64,000 bases of DNA from SZUA-584 sp041656035 (GCA_964586785.1 CAZPHS010000001.1:1-64000), one strand, 5' to 3'. Counted from the first letter of the stretch, positions 32,961 to 43,153 are shown. The notes: generated from the letters alone by a model not told the origin. Made by a program: numbers and translations.

Positions 32961-35294
32961 ATGGATAAGAAAGTACTGGCGAAACTCGAATACGACAAAA
33001 TATTAAACATGCTGGCGGCGGAAACGCTCTCCGGAAGCGGACGCGCCGCCGCCCTTTCGCTTACGCCGCGGACAAAAACCGCCGACGCGCAAAGGCTTAT
33101 TGACGAAACGCTTGAGGCGCAAAGCGTGCTCGCCCGTTCGGCATCATCGCCTATAGGCGGGTTTGAGGATATATCCGCGGAAATAATGCGTTTAAAAGCC
33201 GGAGCGGATTTGGCGTGCAAAGAGCTGCTTAGAGTATTGAGCGTGGAAAAGGCGGCGCGACGGGCGAGAAAAGGGCTTGCGGACTGCGGCGCGGAACGTC
33301 TTTTAAGTATGGCGGACGCTCTCGCTTACGACGAGAAGCTTATAGAGAAATTGGATAACGCCGTTTTAAACGAAACAACGCTGGCGGACTGCGCGTCCGC
33401 GGAGCTTGCGTCTATAAGGAGACGAATACTGCGCGAGGGCGACGGTATACGCGAAAAATTAAACAACATAATAAGATTGCCTCAGTATAAGGAGTATCTG
33501 CAGGACGCTATAGTTACAACAAGGGGCGGCAGATATGTTGTGCCCGTAAAACAGGAGCATAAGCGTTCAATAAAAGGCCTGGTACACGACCAGTCTTCAA
33601 GCGGACAGACGTTTTTTATAGAGCCTATGGAAGTAGTCGAAGCCAACAACCGCATAAGGGAGCTCGAGCTTTCGGAGGCCGCCGAGACGGAGCGCATACT
33701 GCACGGGTTTTCGGAAGAGCTGCGCGAAAAGCAGTCGGAGCTTTCCGCCAATCTTAATATACTGACCGGACTGGATTTGATTTTTGCCAAGGCGCGGCTT
33801 TCTTTCGTTATGAAAGCGTCGCCGCCGAATTTAAGCGATAACGGCGCTCTTGAAATAAAAAAAGGCCGCCATCCGCTTATTGACGCGAAAAATGTTGTTC
33901 CCGTATCGCTGGTTATAGAGGAAGGCGACAGGGGGCTTATAATAACCGGACCTAACACGGGCGGCAAAACGGTTACGTTAAAGCTTGTCGGGCTTTTGTG
34001 CCTTATGGCGCAGAGCGGGCTTTTTGTGCCCGCGGACGAAGGAACGGCTCTTCCGGTGTACACAAAAATATTCGCGGATATAGGCGACGAGCAAAGCATA
34101 GAGCAGAGTTTGAGCACATTTTCTTCGCATATGAGCAACATTACCGGCATTGTGCGGTGCGCGGACAAAGGCACTTTGGTGCTTCTGGACGAACTCGGCG
34201 CGGGCACCGACCCGGCGGAAGGCGCGGCTCTGGCGACGGCGATTCTAAAAGAGCTTGAAGAACGCGGCTGCACAGTGCTCGCGACCACCCATTACAGCGA
34301 AATAAAAGCGTTCGCTATGAGCAGCGCGGTTTATAAAAACGCGTGCATGGCGTTCAGCTTAAAAACGCTAAGCCCCACTTATCAGCTTATAATGGGAGTG
34401 CCCGGCGTATCCAACGCCTTTGAAATCGCCAAAAAGCTTGGGCTTGACGAGAGAATTATAGACAGCGCGCGGGCGCATATGTCTCAGGAAGCCGTAAAGT
34501 TTGAACAGCTTATAGGCGAAGCCGAAAAACGAAGGGAGCAGGCGGAGCGCAAACAGCGCCAGGCGGAAGACTTAAGGCGCGCCGCGCAGTCCATACGCGA
34601 TAAAAGCGATACGGGGCTTAAAAAAGCCGCGGAAAAAGCCCAAAGTATTGTTGACAAGGCAAACGAGCAGGCGCTCGATATATTGCGGGAGGCGCGGTAC
34701 GAAGCCGAAGAAATTATTGACGGGCTGAAAAAGGCGCAGTCGTTTCGACAGGAAGAGATAAACTCCTCCAGAAAAGCGCTCAACGATAAAATTGACAAAA
34801 CCGCCTCAAGCCTCAGAAAAAAGGCTAGGGTTAAAAGCGGCACAAAGGAAGAAGACATAACGGCGGGAGATACCGTTCGGCTTATAAGCCATGGTGTGGA
34901 CGCTGTTGTTTTAAAACCGCCGCGGGACGGCAAGGTTTATGTTCAGGCGGGCGCTCTTAAGCTTGAGGCGCCGCTTTTTGATATAGAAGCCGCTCCGCAG
35001 CCCAAGAAAACCGAAAGCATAGGAGGGTTGCGCCGCGGCGCCGCGTTATCGCCCGGTATGTCTTTTGATCTGCGCGGCATGACGCTTGACGAGGCCGTTA
35101 TGGAAACGGACAGGTATCTTGACGAAGTGTTTTTGGCGCGGCAAAATGAGGTTATGCTTATTCACGGTAAAGGCACAGGCGTTTTGCGCTCGGGGCTGCG
35201 GAACTATTTGAAAACGCACGTTCACGTTAAAAGCATAAGAACGGGGCAGTTCGGCGAAGGCGGGGACGGAGTAACCGTGGTTACTGTTAAATAG
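32961..35294 (+). CDS. mutS2: MutS2 family ATPase/endonuclease
   Basis: A 777-residue MutS2. The core and clamp (1-300) include QDAIVTTRGGRYVVPVKQEH and GQTFFIEP; the ATPase has ITGPNTGGKTVTLK, Walker B LVLLDELGAGTDPAEGAAL and the trans loop ATTHYSEIKAFA. A coiled coil (about 510-630) precedes the C-terminal Smr nuclease domain (about 695-777) with FDLRGMTLDEA and LIHGKGTGVLR. MutS2 limits homologous recombination and in Bacillus rescues collided ribosomes. It has none of the mismatch-recognition domain of MutS. No MutL is near. Confidence 0.96.
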   Translation: MDKKVLAKLEYDKILNMLAAETLSGSGRAAALSLTPRTKTADAQRLIDETLEAQSVLARSASSPIGGFEDISAEIMRLKAGADLACKELLRVLSVEKAARRARKGLADCGAERLLSMADALAYDEKLIEKLDNAVLNETTLADCASAELASIRRRILREGDGIREKLNNIIRLPQYKEYLQDAIVTTRGGRYVVPVKQEHKRSIKGLVHDQSSSGQTFFIEPMEVVEANNRIRELELSEAAETERILHGFSEELREKQSELSANLNILTGLDLIFAKARLSFVMKASPPNLSDNGALEIKKGRHPLIDAKNVVPVSLVIEEGDRGLIITGPNTGGKTVTLKLVGLLCLMAQSGLFVPADEGTALPVYTKIFADIGDEQSIEQSLSTFSSHMSNITGIVRCADKGTLVLLDELGAGTDPAEGAALATAILKELEERGCTVLATTHYSEIKAFAMSSAVYKNACMAFSLKTLSPTYQLIMGVPGVSNAFEIAKKLGLDERIIDSARAHMSQEAVKFEQLIGEAEKRREQAERKQRQAEDLRRAAQSIRDKSDTGLKKAAEKAQSIVDKANEQALDILREARYEAEEIIDGLKKAQSFRQEEINSSRKALNDKIDKTASSLRKKARVKSGTKEEDITAGDTVRLISHGVDAVVLKPPRDGKVYVQAGALKLEAPLFDIEAAPQPKKTESIGGLRRGAALSPGMSFDLRGMTLDEAVMETDRYLDEVFLARQNEVMLIHGKGTGVLRSGLRNYLKTHVHVKSIRTGQFGEGGDGVTVVTVK

Positions 35295-35312
35295 AAACGG
35301 AGCGGCAAACTT

Positions 35313-35747
35313 ATGGATATAGCAAGCGCGTGCCTGGCGGGGAAACGGTGCCGCTACAACGGCGAGGCAAGCGAGGATAAGGCAATAAAAAAGTTGTACG
35401 ATGAAGGGCTTGTCGCTATAGTTTGCCCCGAAGCCCTCGCGCGGCTTGCAGTGCCGCGCTGTCCGTCCGAAATTACAGGCGGAGACGGCGCCGATGTTCT
35501 CGCCGGACGCGCCCGCGTTATGGGGCGTGACGGGAGCGATCGCACGCGGGAGTTTATAAAAGGCGCGCAGAAAATGCTTGAGGAAGCAAAAAAACACGGC
35601 GCTAAGCGCGCGTATTTAAAGTCTAAAAGCCCTTCCTGCGGCTGCGGACGCATATACGACGGCACCTTTTTGGGCGTTCTGCAAAAAGGCGACGGAGTTG
35701 CCTGCGCCCTGCTTAAAAAACACGGCATAAAAGTAATTGAAGTATGA
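35313..35747 (+). CDS. DUF523 family protein
   Basis: A 144-residue protein of the DUF523 family. It has the conserved Cys motifs SACLAGKRCRYNG at the start, VCPEALARLAVPR in the middle and LKSKSPSCGCGRIYDG near the end; these cysteines probably bind metal. Members are widespread in Firmicutes and proteobacteria without a firmly established reaction that I can cite. It follows mutS2 by 18 bases and may be co-transcribed. Confidence 0.88.
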   Translation: MDIASACLAGKRCRYNGEASEDKAIKKLYDEGLVAIVCPEALARLAVPRCPSEITGGDGADVLAGRARVMGRDGSDRTREFIKGAQKMLEEAKKHGAKRAYLKSKSPSCGCGRIYDGTFLGVLQKGDGVACALLKKHGIKVIEV

Positions 35748-35850
35748 AACATTTATGAATATTCGGTGAAATAAGGCAATTTCTTATGGTTAATATGATT
35801 GGCAGGGTTTATAATTATAAGAACAAACGCCTTAAAATAAGAGGTGCGCT

Positions 35851-36534
35851 ATGCCAAAAGATATATTAGTTGTGGACGACGATAAAAATATATGCGAGGT
35901 AATAAAGTTATACCTTAAAAAAGAAGGTTATGGTGTAACTCTGGCTTACGACGGGCAGGCAGGCTTGGAAGCGTTTGGAAGGGCTGTTCCTTCGCTTATA
36001 GTTCTTGACGTAATGATGCCCCGCATGGACGGCTGGGAGCTTCTGCGGCATATACGCAAAACCAGCGCCGTGCCCGTTATAATGCTTACCGCAAAAGGGG
36101 AGACGATTGACAAAGTGTTGGGGCTAGAGCTTGGGGCGGATGATTATATAGTAAAGCCGTTCGACCCGAAGGAGTTTTTAGCGCGCGTTAAAGCGGTTAT
36201 AAGGCGCGCGGGCAAACAGGAGGAAGAGGAGAACCGCAAAATCTCATACGATAAGCTTATTATTGACATTTCCAATTATTCGGTTGAATACAGGGGCGAA
36301 AAAGTGGAGATGCCTCCTAAAGAAATAGAGCTGCTGTATTTTCTCGCTTCGCATCCTAACAAGGTTTACACGCGTGAACAGCTTTTGCAGCAGGTGTGGA
36401 ATTTTGAGTTCTTCGGCGATTCGCGAACCGTCGACGTTCACATAAAACGCCTGCGCAAAAAGCTTTACGACCCCGATAACCCCTGGGAAATAAAAACGGT
36501 ATGGGGAGTAGGATACAAATTTGAGGCCAGGTAA
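35851..36534 (+). CDS. OmpR/PhoB-family response regulator
   Basis: A 227-residue regulator: receiver domain (1-120) with acidic pocket VVDDDKN, phospho-acceptor in LIVLDVMMPRMDGW, then MLTAKGE and VKPFDP; winged-helix output domain (about 130-227) with YTREQLLQQVWNFEF and TVDVHIKRLRKKL. The stop codon and the start of the kinase share one base (TAATG), the usual coupling of partner genes. AAGAGGTG precedes the start. TATAAT at 35810-35815 may be the -10 of the unit. Confidence 0.95.
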   Translation: MPKDILVVDDDKNICEVIKLYLKKEGYGVTLAYDGQAGLEAFGRAVPSLIVLDVMMPRMDGWELLRHIRKTSAVPVIMLTAKGETIDKVLGLELGADDYIVKPFDPKEFLARVKAVIRRAGKQEEEENRKISYDKLIIDISNYSVEYRGEKVEMPPKEIELLYFLASHPNKVYTREQLLQQVWNFEFFGDSRTVDVHIKRLRKKLYDPDNPWEIKTVWGVGYKFEAR

Positions 36535-37973
36535 TGGTTAAAACATTATTCGCGCGAATACTTATTGTATATTTGATTGTCATACTTATGGCGTTTTCTC
36601 TTTTAGGCGGCATTTTCTTTGAAATGCTTAAAAGCCAGTATATTGACGCGCAGATGGACGCCATGGTAATAAAAGCTTATGAGATTAACGAATGGAACGC
36701 CGATTTTTTCAACGGAAATATTACCGATATGCAATTTTGCGTAAAGCTTACGCGGAAAGCGCAGGACGAAAATGTTGTTATATGGCTTTTAAGCTCAAGC
36801 TTAAATCATGTTTACATGGTGGCCGACCCCGATAAAAAATGCAGCATAAACGAGAAGTTTTCTTCGGTGGTTACCAAAGATATTCTGCGCGAGACTCAGC
36901 AGGGTATGATAATTAAACAGGTTTCCAATATGGACGGCTCGTTTAAGGGAAGCGTTATGTCCGTCGCGCTGCCCATGACGGCGGGAGACAACATTATAGG
37001 CGCTATTGTGGTGAACAAAGAGGTCGAGGCGGTTGAGCTTGGCATAAGCACTATATTCCGCGAGGTTTTGCTGCCTTTAGTTATTTCCGTGGCGTTCGCG
37101 TTCGCGCTTGCTTTTGTGCTGTCCCGTTACATAGTGCGGCCTGTAAAGGATATTTCCGCCGGCGCGAAGGAATTGGCGCGCGGCAACCTTGACTGGCGAG
37201 TTAAGCCGACCACTAACGACGAGATAGGCGAGCTTGCCGTATCGTTCAATAAAATGGCCGAAGAGCTTAAAATACAGGAAGGGTTAAGAAACACTTTCAT
37301 TGCCAATGTTTCGCATGAATTGCGAACGCCGCTCGCGTCGGTGCAGGGTTTTATACAGGGTATGCTCGACCGCGCCATAGAGGAGAGCGAAAGGGACAAA
37401 TATTTAGAGATTGTTCTTACAGAAACAAAGCGCATGAATATGCTGATATCAGACCTTTTAAGCCTCGCTAAAATAGAGTCCGGCAAATTTCCGGTGGAAT
37501 ACAGCGAGTTTGACGTTAACGAGCTTTTAAGGCGCTGCATATTGATGTTTGAACAGCGCATAGAAGAAAAACATTTACAGGTAAGCCTTGGAATAGGGGA
37601 AGACAAGCTGTTTGTATGGGCGGATGAGGACCGCATATCCCAGGTGATAACGAACCTTGTCGATAACGCCGTAAAATTTTCTCTCGACGGGGGGCAGATT
37701 TCCGTTTGGACCCGCGTTGAGGGCAATAAGGTAAAAATAAGCGTCTCCGATACCGGAGTGGGCATACCGGCCGAAGACCAGCCGTTTATATTTGAGCGTT
37801 TCTTCAAAGTGGATAAATCCCACAGCAAGGCGACCCCGGGCACCGGTATAGGTTTATCTATAGTGAAGCGCATAATAGCGCAGCACGGCGAGAAGATAAG
37901 CTTTGAGTCAACCAGGGGCAGCGGAGCGACATTTACTTTCACGCTCACGCGCGCCCTGCCGAAACGAAAATAA
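36534..37973 (+). CDS. sensor histidine kinase (HAMP, HisKA, HATPase_c)
   Basis: A 479-residue membrane kinase. Helix 1 (about 8-30), an extracytoplasmic sensor of some 150 residues without cysteines beyond a few, helix 2 (about 180-202), HAMP (to 255), HisKA with FIANVSHELRTPLASVQG (phospho-His), and an ATPase domain with the N box NLVDNAVKF, G1 DTGVGIPAEDQPFIF and G2 TGIGLSIVK. There is no PAS domain. It should phosphorylate the regulator encoded upstream. The HtrA gene follows within 70 bases, an arrangement recalling WalRK-HtrA or CssRS-HtrA envelope-stress systems, though neither can be claimed from sequence. Confidence 0.95.
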   Translation: MVKTLFARILIVYLIVILMAFSLLGGIFFEMLKSQYIDAQMDAMVIKAYEINEWNADFFNGNITDMQFCVKLTRKAQDENVVIWLLSSSLNHVYMVADPDKKCSINEKFSSVVTKDILRETQQGMIIKQVSNMDGSFKGSVMSVALPMTAGDNIIGAIVVNKEVEAVELGISTIFREVLLPLVISVAFAFALAFVLSRYIVRPVKDISAGAKELARGNLDWRVKPTTNDEIGELAVSFNKMAEELKIQEGLRNTFIANVSHELRTPLASVQGFIQGMLDRAIEESERDKYLEIVLTETKRMNMLISDLLSLAKIESGKFPVEYSEFDVNELLRRCILMFEQRIEEKHLQVSLGIGEDKLFVWADEDRISQVITNLVDNAVKFSLDGGQISVWTRVEGNKVKISVSDTGVGIPAEDQPFIFERFFKVDKSHSKATPGTGIGLSIVKRIIAQHGEKISFESTRGSGATFTFTLTRALPKRK

Positions 37974-38040
37974 GCCGTTTACCCGCAAAAAAGCTTGCGC
38001 GGGAATGATTGATACAATAAAAACAGTTGGAGGATGCGTT

Positions 38041-39360
38041 ATGGACAATGAAAAAATGCCGGAAGATACGACGGAAGGCGAATCGCGCGCGGAGGAAAGT
38101 TTGGAACCGGCGCAAAACACGCCGGAGAATAACGATTTAAAACTGTATCCGCAGTATAACAATATGCGCTTTGACAAGCCGCCGCGCAAGAAAAAGCGTG
38201 GCATACGCGTTTTTGTCGCTTTAATGCTTATTGTGTGCCTGTTGGGCGGTACGGTTTTTGGAACGCTGGTTGTGGCGCCTAATGTTGATAAGATATCGCG
38301 GCATCTGTTCGGGGAGGCGGGCGATCGGCCGTCGCCCACGCCGGAGCTTAATACGCAGCCTGCGCCTGAAATGCCACAGATAGGCGGGCCTGCGCCCCAG
38401 ATTTATCCTTCGGCTAAAGGCGAGTTTGTGCAGATAGCAAAAACGGTGGGGCCGACCGTTGTAGGGATTTCCACCAGCGCCGACAAAAGAGTGGGAAGGC
38501 AGACAAGAGAAGTTGTAATCAGCTCCGGCTCCGGATTTATAATAAAGCCGGACGGATATATAGTTACCAATTATCACGTTATTTCTGAGGGCGACTATAT
38601 AGACGTAACATTGTACGAAGGAACGGTGTACAGAGCGAAGCTTATAGGCTTTGACTCGGATTCGGATTTGGCGGTAATTAAAATTGAGGCGCAGGGGCTG
38701 ACGGCGGCGCCTCTGGGAGATTCGGACGCTCTTGAAGTCGGCGAGAAGGTTATAGCCATAGGCAATCCGCTGGGCGAGAACGCCGGAAGCGTTACGTCCG
38801 GAATAATAAGCGGATTAAACCGTGAATTGACAGGTTTCAGCCTAAAATACATACAGACGGACGCGGCGTTTAATCCCGGAAACAGCGGCGGTCCGCTGGT
38901 AGATATGAACGCGCGGGTTATAGGCATAAACACTTTAAAAAGCACCCACGCGGGGTTTAACGAATACGGTTTGCCTATAGGCTCGGAGGGTTTAGGATAC
39001 GCCATACCCATCTCGACCGCTATGCCCATAATACAGCAGCTTATAGCCACGGGAAGCGTACCGCGGCCGTTTATCGGCATAGAATGTGTTGTGGATACAA
39101 CGGGGCTGTACAACCCGATTGGTGAAGCGCCTCTCGGAGTAACCGTTGTTACGGTTATAAAGGACGGACCTGCCGATCATGCCAGAATTGCGCCGGGCGA
39201 TATAATACTTGTCGCGGACGGCACGCAGACGGAGACGATACAAGCGCTTCTTGACGTTATAGGCGGCAAGAAGGTGGGCGATAAGCTGAATGTTACGGTT
39301 TGGCGGTCGGGGCAGGAATACATAACCACCGTAACAATAGGAGACAAAAACAAGATGTAA
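38041..39360 (+). CDS. htrA: HtrA/DegP-like membrane-anchored serine protease
   Basis: A 439-residue protease. The N-terminus is cytoplasmic and acidic, one helix lies at about 62-84, a Pro-rich linker follows, then the trypsin-like domain with catalytic His179 (NYHVI), Asp209 (DSDLAVIKI) and Ser282 (GNSGGPL), and a C-terminal PDZ domain (about 345-435, with PADHARIAPGDIILVADG). It degrades or refolds damaged exported proteins. The ATG at 38041 follows TTGGAGG; an open frame upstream overlaps the kinase and is spurious. Likely under control of the two-component pair just upstream. Confidence 0.94.
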   Translation: MDNEKMPEDTTEGESRAEESLEPAQNTPENNDLKLYPQYNNMRFDKPPRKKKRGIRVFVALMLIVCLLGGTVFGTLVVAPNVDKISRHLFGEAGDRPSPTPELNTQPAPEMPQIGGPAPQIYPSAKGEFVQIAKTVGPTVVGISTSADKRVGRQTREVVISSGSGFIIKPDGYIVTNYHVISEGDYIDVTLYEGTVYRAKLIGFDSDSDLAVIKIEAQGLTAAPLGDSDALEVGEKVIAIGNPLGENAGSVTSGIISGLNRELTGFSLKYIQTDAAFNPGNSGGPLVDMNARVIGINTLKSTHAGFNEYGLPIGSEGLGYAIPISTAMPIIQQLIATGSVPRPFIGIECVVDTTGLYNPIGEAPLGVTVVTVIKDGPADHARIAPGDIILVADGTQTETIQALLDVIGGKKVGDKLNVTVWRSGQEYITTVTIGDKNKM

Positions 39361-39364
39361 ACAA

Positions 39365-39404
39365 AAGGCGGTGAACGGGTAAAACCGGACGCCGCCTTAA
39401 TTTA
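39365..39404. terminator. bidirectional terminator between htrA and the convergent gene
   Basis: AAGGCGG (39365-39371) pairs with CCGCCTT (39392-39398), followed by AATTTATT. The A-rich left flank (ACAAAAGG) would give a short U run in the other direction. Confidence 0.65.
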
Positions 39405-39425
39405 TTACCGTAATAAGGCGCTGTT

Positions 39426-40337
39426 TTACCCCGCGTCGGCTAAATTAAGCTCCCGCCCGTCGGCAAAGAACACTATATCGCCCGAAATATCGGTGCGGTA
39501 GGTTTTTACGCCGTACCGGCGCAGCAGCTCCAATGTTTCCTCGTGGGGATGGCCGTATTTGTTGCCCGCGCCGCAGCTTATAACGGCGTATTCCGGAGAC
39601 ACGGCCGTTAAAAACTCTTCGGTTGTGCCGCTGCGCGAGCCGTGGTGGGCAACCTTTAAAACATCCGCGTCTATTATGTATCCGGCGCTTAGTATGGCGG
39701 CCTCGCCCCACGCCTCAACATCGCCGGTAAAAAGAAAATCGGTTTCACCGTAATCAAGAAATATAACTATGCTCTCGTTGTTCGCGTCCTTGTTCGCGTC
39801 TTTTTGGGGAGAGACTATTGTGCAAAGCGACGGGCCTAACGTAAAGTCAAGTCCGGCGTACGCTTCCGTAACAGGAATGCCTTTCCCGTCTATCGCGGCA
39901 ATAAGCTCTTTATAGGTTTTAGAGGAGCTTTGCATATCGGGCATGTATATAACGCCTATATCATAGCGCATAACTATATCCTCCATGCCGCCTATATGGT
40001 CGGCGTGCGGGTGAGTGGCGACCATTATATCTATTTTTTCGATGCCCCGCGAATCAAGCCGGTTTATAATGGTTTCCGCGCTCGATTTAGTGCTCGCGTC
40101 TATAAGCATTGTTTCTCCGGTTTCAAAAACAACAAGTATGCAGTCGCCCTGCCCTACGTCCATTATCATAATCTCAAGTTGTGTGCCGCCGTCGCCGTCC
40201 GAGGGGGATAAACCGCTTTGTTCACTTGTGTCAAGCGCAAAATAAAGCACGGCGCATATTATAATCACAAGCGCAATAACATACGCCGCGTTCTTAAACG
40301 TCTTATAAGAATGCGCGTTCACATTTTTTTTTGGCAT
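39426..40337 (-). CDS. membrane-anchored metallo-beta-lactamase-fold hydrolase (ComEC C-terminal-like)
   Basis: A 303-residue protein with an N-terminal anchor (about residues 17-35) and an extracellular MBL domain. It opens IMIMDVGQGDCILVV, has the metal motif THPHADHIGG, then FTGDVE and VAHHGSRSGTTEEF; these are typical of the ComEC/Rec2 C-terminal nuclease domain and of stand-alone relatives in Clostridia. It lacks the ComEC membrane channel, so a role in DNA uptake is possible but unproven; extracellular nuclease or phosphodiesterase activity is the safer guess. AAGGAG lies upstream of the start. Confidence 0.88.
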   Translation of the reverse strand: MPKKNVNAHSYKTFKNAAYVIALVIIICAVLYFALDTSEQSGLSPSDGDGGTQLEIMIMDVGQGDCILVVFETGETMLIDASTKSSAETIINRLDSRGIEKIDIMVATHPHADHIGGMEDIVMRYDIGVIYMPDMQSSSKTYKELIAAIDGKGIPVTEAYAGLDFTLGPSLCTIVSPQKDANKDANNESIVIFLDYGETDFLFTGDVEAWGEAAILSAGYIIDADVLKVAHHGSRSGTTEEFLTAVSPEYAVISCGAGNKYGHPHEETLELLRRYGVKTYRTDISGDIVFFADGRELNLADAG

Positions 40338-40440
40338 AAAGCGCTGCTCCTTTGTTTATTTGTAGGAATTGTATCGTTAAAGCGGACGCTTTGTCAATTT
40401 AATAAACGGTGATTAACGCAGACCGCCGGCATATCCGCAC

Positions 40441-40469
40441 TTGTATAAGCGCCTTATATGGGGTATAAT
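40441..40469 (+). promoter_or_regulatory. sigma-A promoter of ppdK
   Basis: TTGTAT (40441-40446), 17-nt spacer, TATAAT (40464-40469). Predicted start about 50 bases before the ppdK start codon. Confidence 0.75.
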
Positions 40470-40528
40470 TTTTTCTGGTTGATTTTTTAAAAAAATTTTT
40501 AAAATATATATAAATAAGGAGTAATGGG

Positions 40529-43153
40529 ATGTCAAAAAAGTATGTTTATCTTTTTAATGAAGGCAACGCGGCAATGAAAAACCTTCTTGGCGGCAAGGGG
40601 GCTAACCTTGCGGAAATGACGGGGCTCGGGCTGCCCGTTCCCCAGGGTTTTACGGTCTCTACCGAAGCCTGCACACGCTATTACGAAGACGGCAAAACGA
40701 TTGCCGGCGAAATAGTGGAGCAAGTGTTTGAAGCGCTCGCGAAGATTGAAAAAATCAGCGGCAAAAAGTTCGGCGATCCGGCTAACCCTTTGCTTGTTTC
40801 GGTGCGCTCGGGAGCGCGCGCGTCCATGCCGGGAATGATGGATACGATATTAAACTTAGGCCTTAGCGATTTGGCCGTTGAAGGGCTGGCAAAGCTTACG
40901 GGCAACGAAAGGTTCGCGTACGACAGCTACCGCCGCTTTATACAGATGTTTTCGGATGTCGTTATGGATATTTCCAAGGCAAAGTTCGAAGATATACTCG
41001 ATGATATCAAAGAGAAAAACGGGGCGAAAAGCGACGCCGATTTGACGGCGGAAAACTTAAAGACCGTGGTAAAACTTTTTAAAGAGCTTTACGCGAAAGA
41101 GCATGGTTCGGATTTCCCGCAGGATCCTAAAACGCAGCTTCTCGAATCGGTGCAGGCTGTTTTCCGCTCGTGGGACAACCCGCGCGCAATAGTATACCGC
41201 CGCATGAACGACATACCCGGTGATTGGGGAACGGCCGTTAATGTTCAGCTCATGGTGTTCGGAAACATGGGAAGCGATTCGGGAACGGGCGTCGCATTCA
41301 CGCGAAACCCCGCTACGGGCGAGAAAAAGCTTTACGGCGAATTCCTTATGGACGCGCAGGGCGAAGACGTTGTGGCGGGCATACGCACGCCAAGGCCTAT
41401 AAGCGAGCTTAAAGAAACAATGCCAAAGATTTACGAACAGTTCGCGGGTACGGCAAAAAAACTTGAAGACCATTACCGCGATATGCAGGATATGGAGTTT
41501 ACAATCGAAAAGGGCGTCCTTTACATGCTCCAGACCAGAAACGGAAAGCGCACCGCGGCGGCAGCTTTGAAAATAGCCGTCGATTTGGTAAACGAAGGCA
41601 AGCTGTCAAAAGAAGAGGCGCTTCTAAAGATAGACCCCAAAGCGCTTGATTCGCTTCTGCACCCGACGTTCGACCCTAAAGCGCTCAAAAACGCCAATCC
41701 GGTTGCCAGGGGCCTCGCGGCGTCTCCCGGAGCGGCCTGCGGCAAAATATACTTTACGGCGGAAGCCGCCGTCGAGGCTGCCGAGGCGGGCGATGAGGTT
41801 ATACTGGTAAGGCTTGAGACATCGCCGGAGGATATAGAGGGCATGTACGCCGCCAACGGCATATTAACCTCGCGCGGAGGAATGACGTCTCACGCGGCGG
41901 TTGTCGCGAGAGGCATGGGCACGTGCTGCGTCGCGGGCTGCGGCGAAATTACCATATCCGAAAAAGCAAAAACAATGGCAGCCGGCGGCAAAATATACAA
42001 TGAAGGGGATTACATTTCTCTTGACGGCTCAACAGGCCAGGTGTACGGAGAGCTTATACAAACGCTTCCCGCCGAGCTTACGGGTGATTTTGGCATCATC
42101 ATGGGGTGGACTGACGAAGTAAGAACGCTTAAAGTTCGGACAAACGCCGACACGCCTAAAGACGCGGCGCAGGCCATAGACTTTGGTGCGGAAGGCATAG
42201 GCCTTTGCAGAACGGAGCATATGTTCTTTGAGGAAGACCGCATACCCGCTATGCGCGAGATGATAGTATCCAAAAACCAGAGCCAGCGCGTCCGCGCGCT
42301 CGCCAAGCTTTTGCCTATTCAGAAAAAAGATTTCAAGGGCATTTACGAGGCGATGGGAGAGCTGCCCGTAACAATCCGGCTGCTTGATCCGCCTTTGCAC
42401 GAGTTCCTTCCGCATAACGAAGAGGATATCAAAAAGCTCGCCAAAGAGATGATAATACCGGTGGAAGAGCTTCAGGCGACTATAACAAGCCTGCACGAGT
42501 TTAACCCCATGCTGGGTCACAGAGGCTGCCGTCTTGCCGTTACATATCCCGAAATTGCGGAGATGCAGACCCGCGCTATAATAGAGGCCGCTACAGAGGT
42601 CTCAAAAGAAAAAGGCTTAAACATACGCCCCGAGATTATGATACCGCTTGTGGGCGAGGTGAAAGAGTTAAAGTATGTCAAAGACGTGGTTGTAAAGACG
42701 GCGGAGCAGGTTATAAGCGAAACCGGCGTTAAAGTGGATTACCTCGTAGGCACTATGATAGAGGTTCCAAGGGCTACGCTGACGGCGGACGAGATTGCCA
42801 AAGAAGCGGAATTTTTCTCTTTCGGCACAAACGATTTAACTCAGATGACGTTCGGTTTCTCGCGTGACGACGCCGGCAAGTTCCTTGACGATTATTACAG
42901 CAAAAAGATATACGAGTCCGACCCGTTTGCGAGGATAGACCAAACAGGCGTTGGCAAGCTTATGAAAATGGCTGTGGAATTAGGCAGGAAAACGCGGCCT
43001 GACATTAAGCTTGGCATATGCGGAGAGCACGGCGGTGAAGCCAGCTCGGTTAAGTTCTGTCACGACTTAGGCTTGAATTACGTATCATGCTCGCCTTTCC
43101 GCGTGCCTATAGCGCGGCTCGCGGCTGCGCAGGCGGCAATACAGGAAAAATAA
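40529..43153 (+). CDS. ppdK: pyruvate, phosphate dikinase
   Basis: An 874-residue PPDK, full length. N-terminal ATP-grasp domain with LGGKGANLAEMTGLGLPVPQ and SVRSGARASMPGMMDT, the central phospho-His domain GGMTSHAAVVARGMG (His455), and the C-terminal PEP/pyruvate barrel with GLCRTEHMF, MLGHRGCRL and GTNDLTQMTFGFSRDD. It converts pyruvate, ATP and Pi reversibly into PEP, AMP and PPi; in fermentative Clostridia it works in glycolysis or gluconeogenesis with PPi. AAGGAG precedes the start. It has its own promoter and terminator. No PDRP regulator is next to it. Confidence 0.98.
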   Translation: MSKKYVYLFNEGNAAMKNLLGGKGANLAEMTGLGLPVPQGFTVSTEACTRYYEDGKTIAGEIVEQVFEALAKIEKISGKKFGDPANPLLVSVRSGARASMPGMMDTILNLGLSDLAVEGLAKLTGNERFAYDSYRRFIQMFSDVVMDISKAKFEDILDDIKEKNGAKSDADLTAENLKTVVKLFKELYAKEHGSDFPQDPKTQLLESVQAVFRSWDNPRAIVYRRMNDIPGDWGTAVNVQLMVFGNMGSDSGTGVAFTRNPATGEKKLYGEFLMDAQGEDVVAGIRTPRPISELKETMPKIYEQFAGTAKKLEDHYRDMQDMEFTIEKGVLYMLQTRNGKRTAAAALKIAVDLVNEGKLSKEEALLKIDPKALDSLLHPTFDPKALKNANPVARGLAASPGAACGKIYFTAEAAVEAAEAGDEVILVRLETSPEDIEGMYAANGILTSRGGMTSHAAVVARGMGTCCVAGCGEITISEKAKTMAAGGKIYNEGDYISLDGSTGQVYGELIQTLPAELTGDFGIIMGWTDEVRTLKVRTNADTPKDAAQAIDFGAEGIGLCRTEHMFFEEDRIPAMREMIVSKNQSQRVRALAKLLPIQKKDFKGIYEAMGELPVTIRLLDPPLHEFLPHNEEDIKKLAKEMIIPVEELQATITSLHEFNPMLGHRGCRLAVTYPEIAEMQTRAIIEAATEVSKEKGLNIRPEIMIPLVGEVKELKYVKDVVVKTAEQVISETGVKVDYLVGTMIEVPRATLTADEIAKEAEFFSFGTNDLTQMTFGFSRDDAGKFLDDYYSKKIYESDPFARIDQTGVGKLMKMAVELGRKTRPDIKLGICGEHGGEASSVKFCHDLGLNYVSCSPFRVPIARLAAAQAAIQEK

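Noticed and set aside
33482..34288. 268-codon minus-strand frame
   Set aside because: Ser-rich shadow of mutS2.
37127..37948. 273-codon minus-strand frame
   Set aside because: Shadow of the histidine kinase; no start signals.
37995..38040. Separate promoter for htrA
   Set aside because: TTGCGC and ACAATA near 37995-38020 are too poor and badly spaced; co-transcription with the kinase is simpler.
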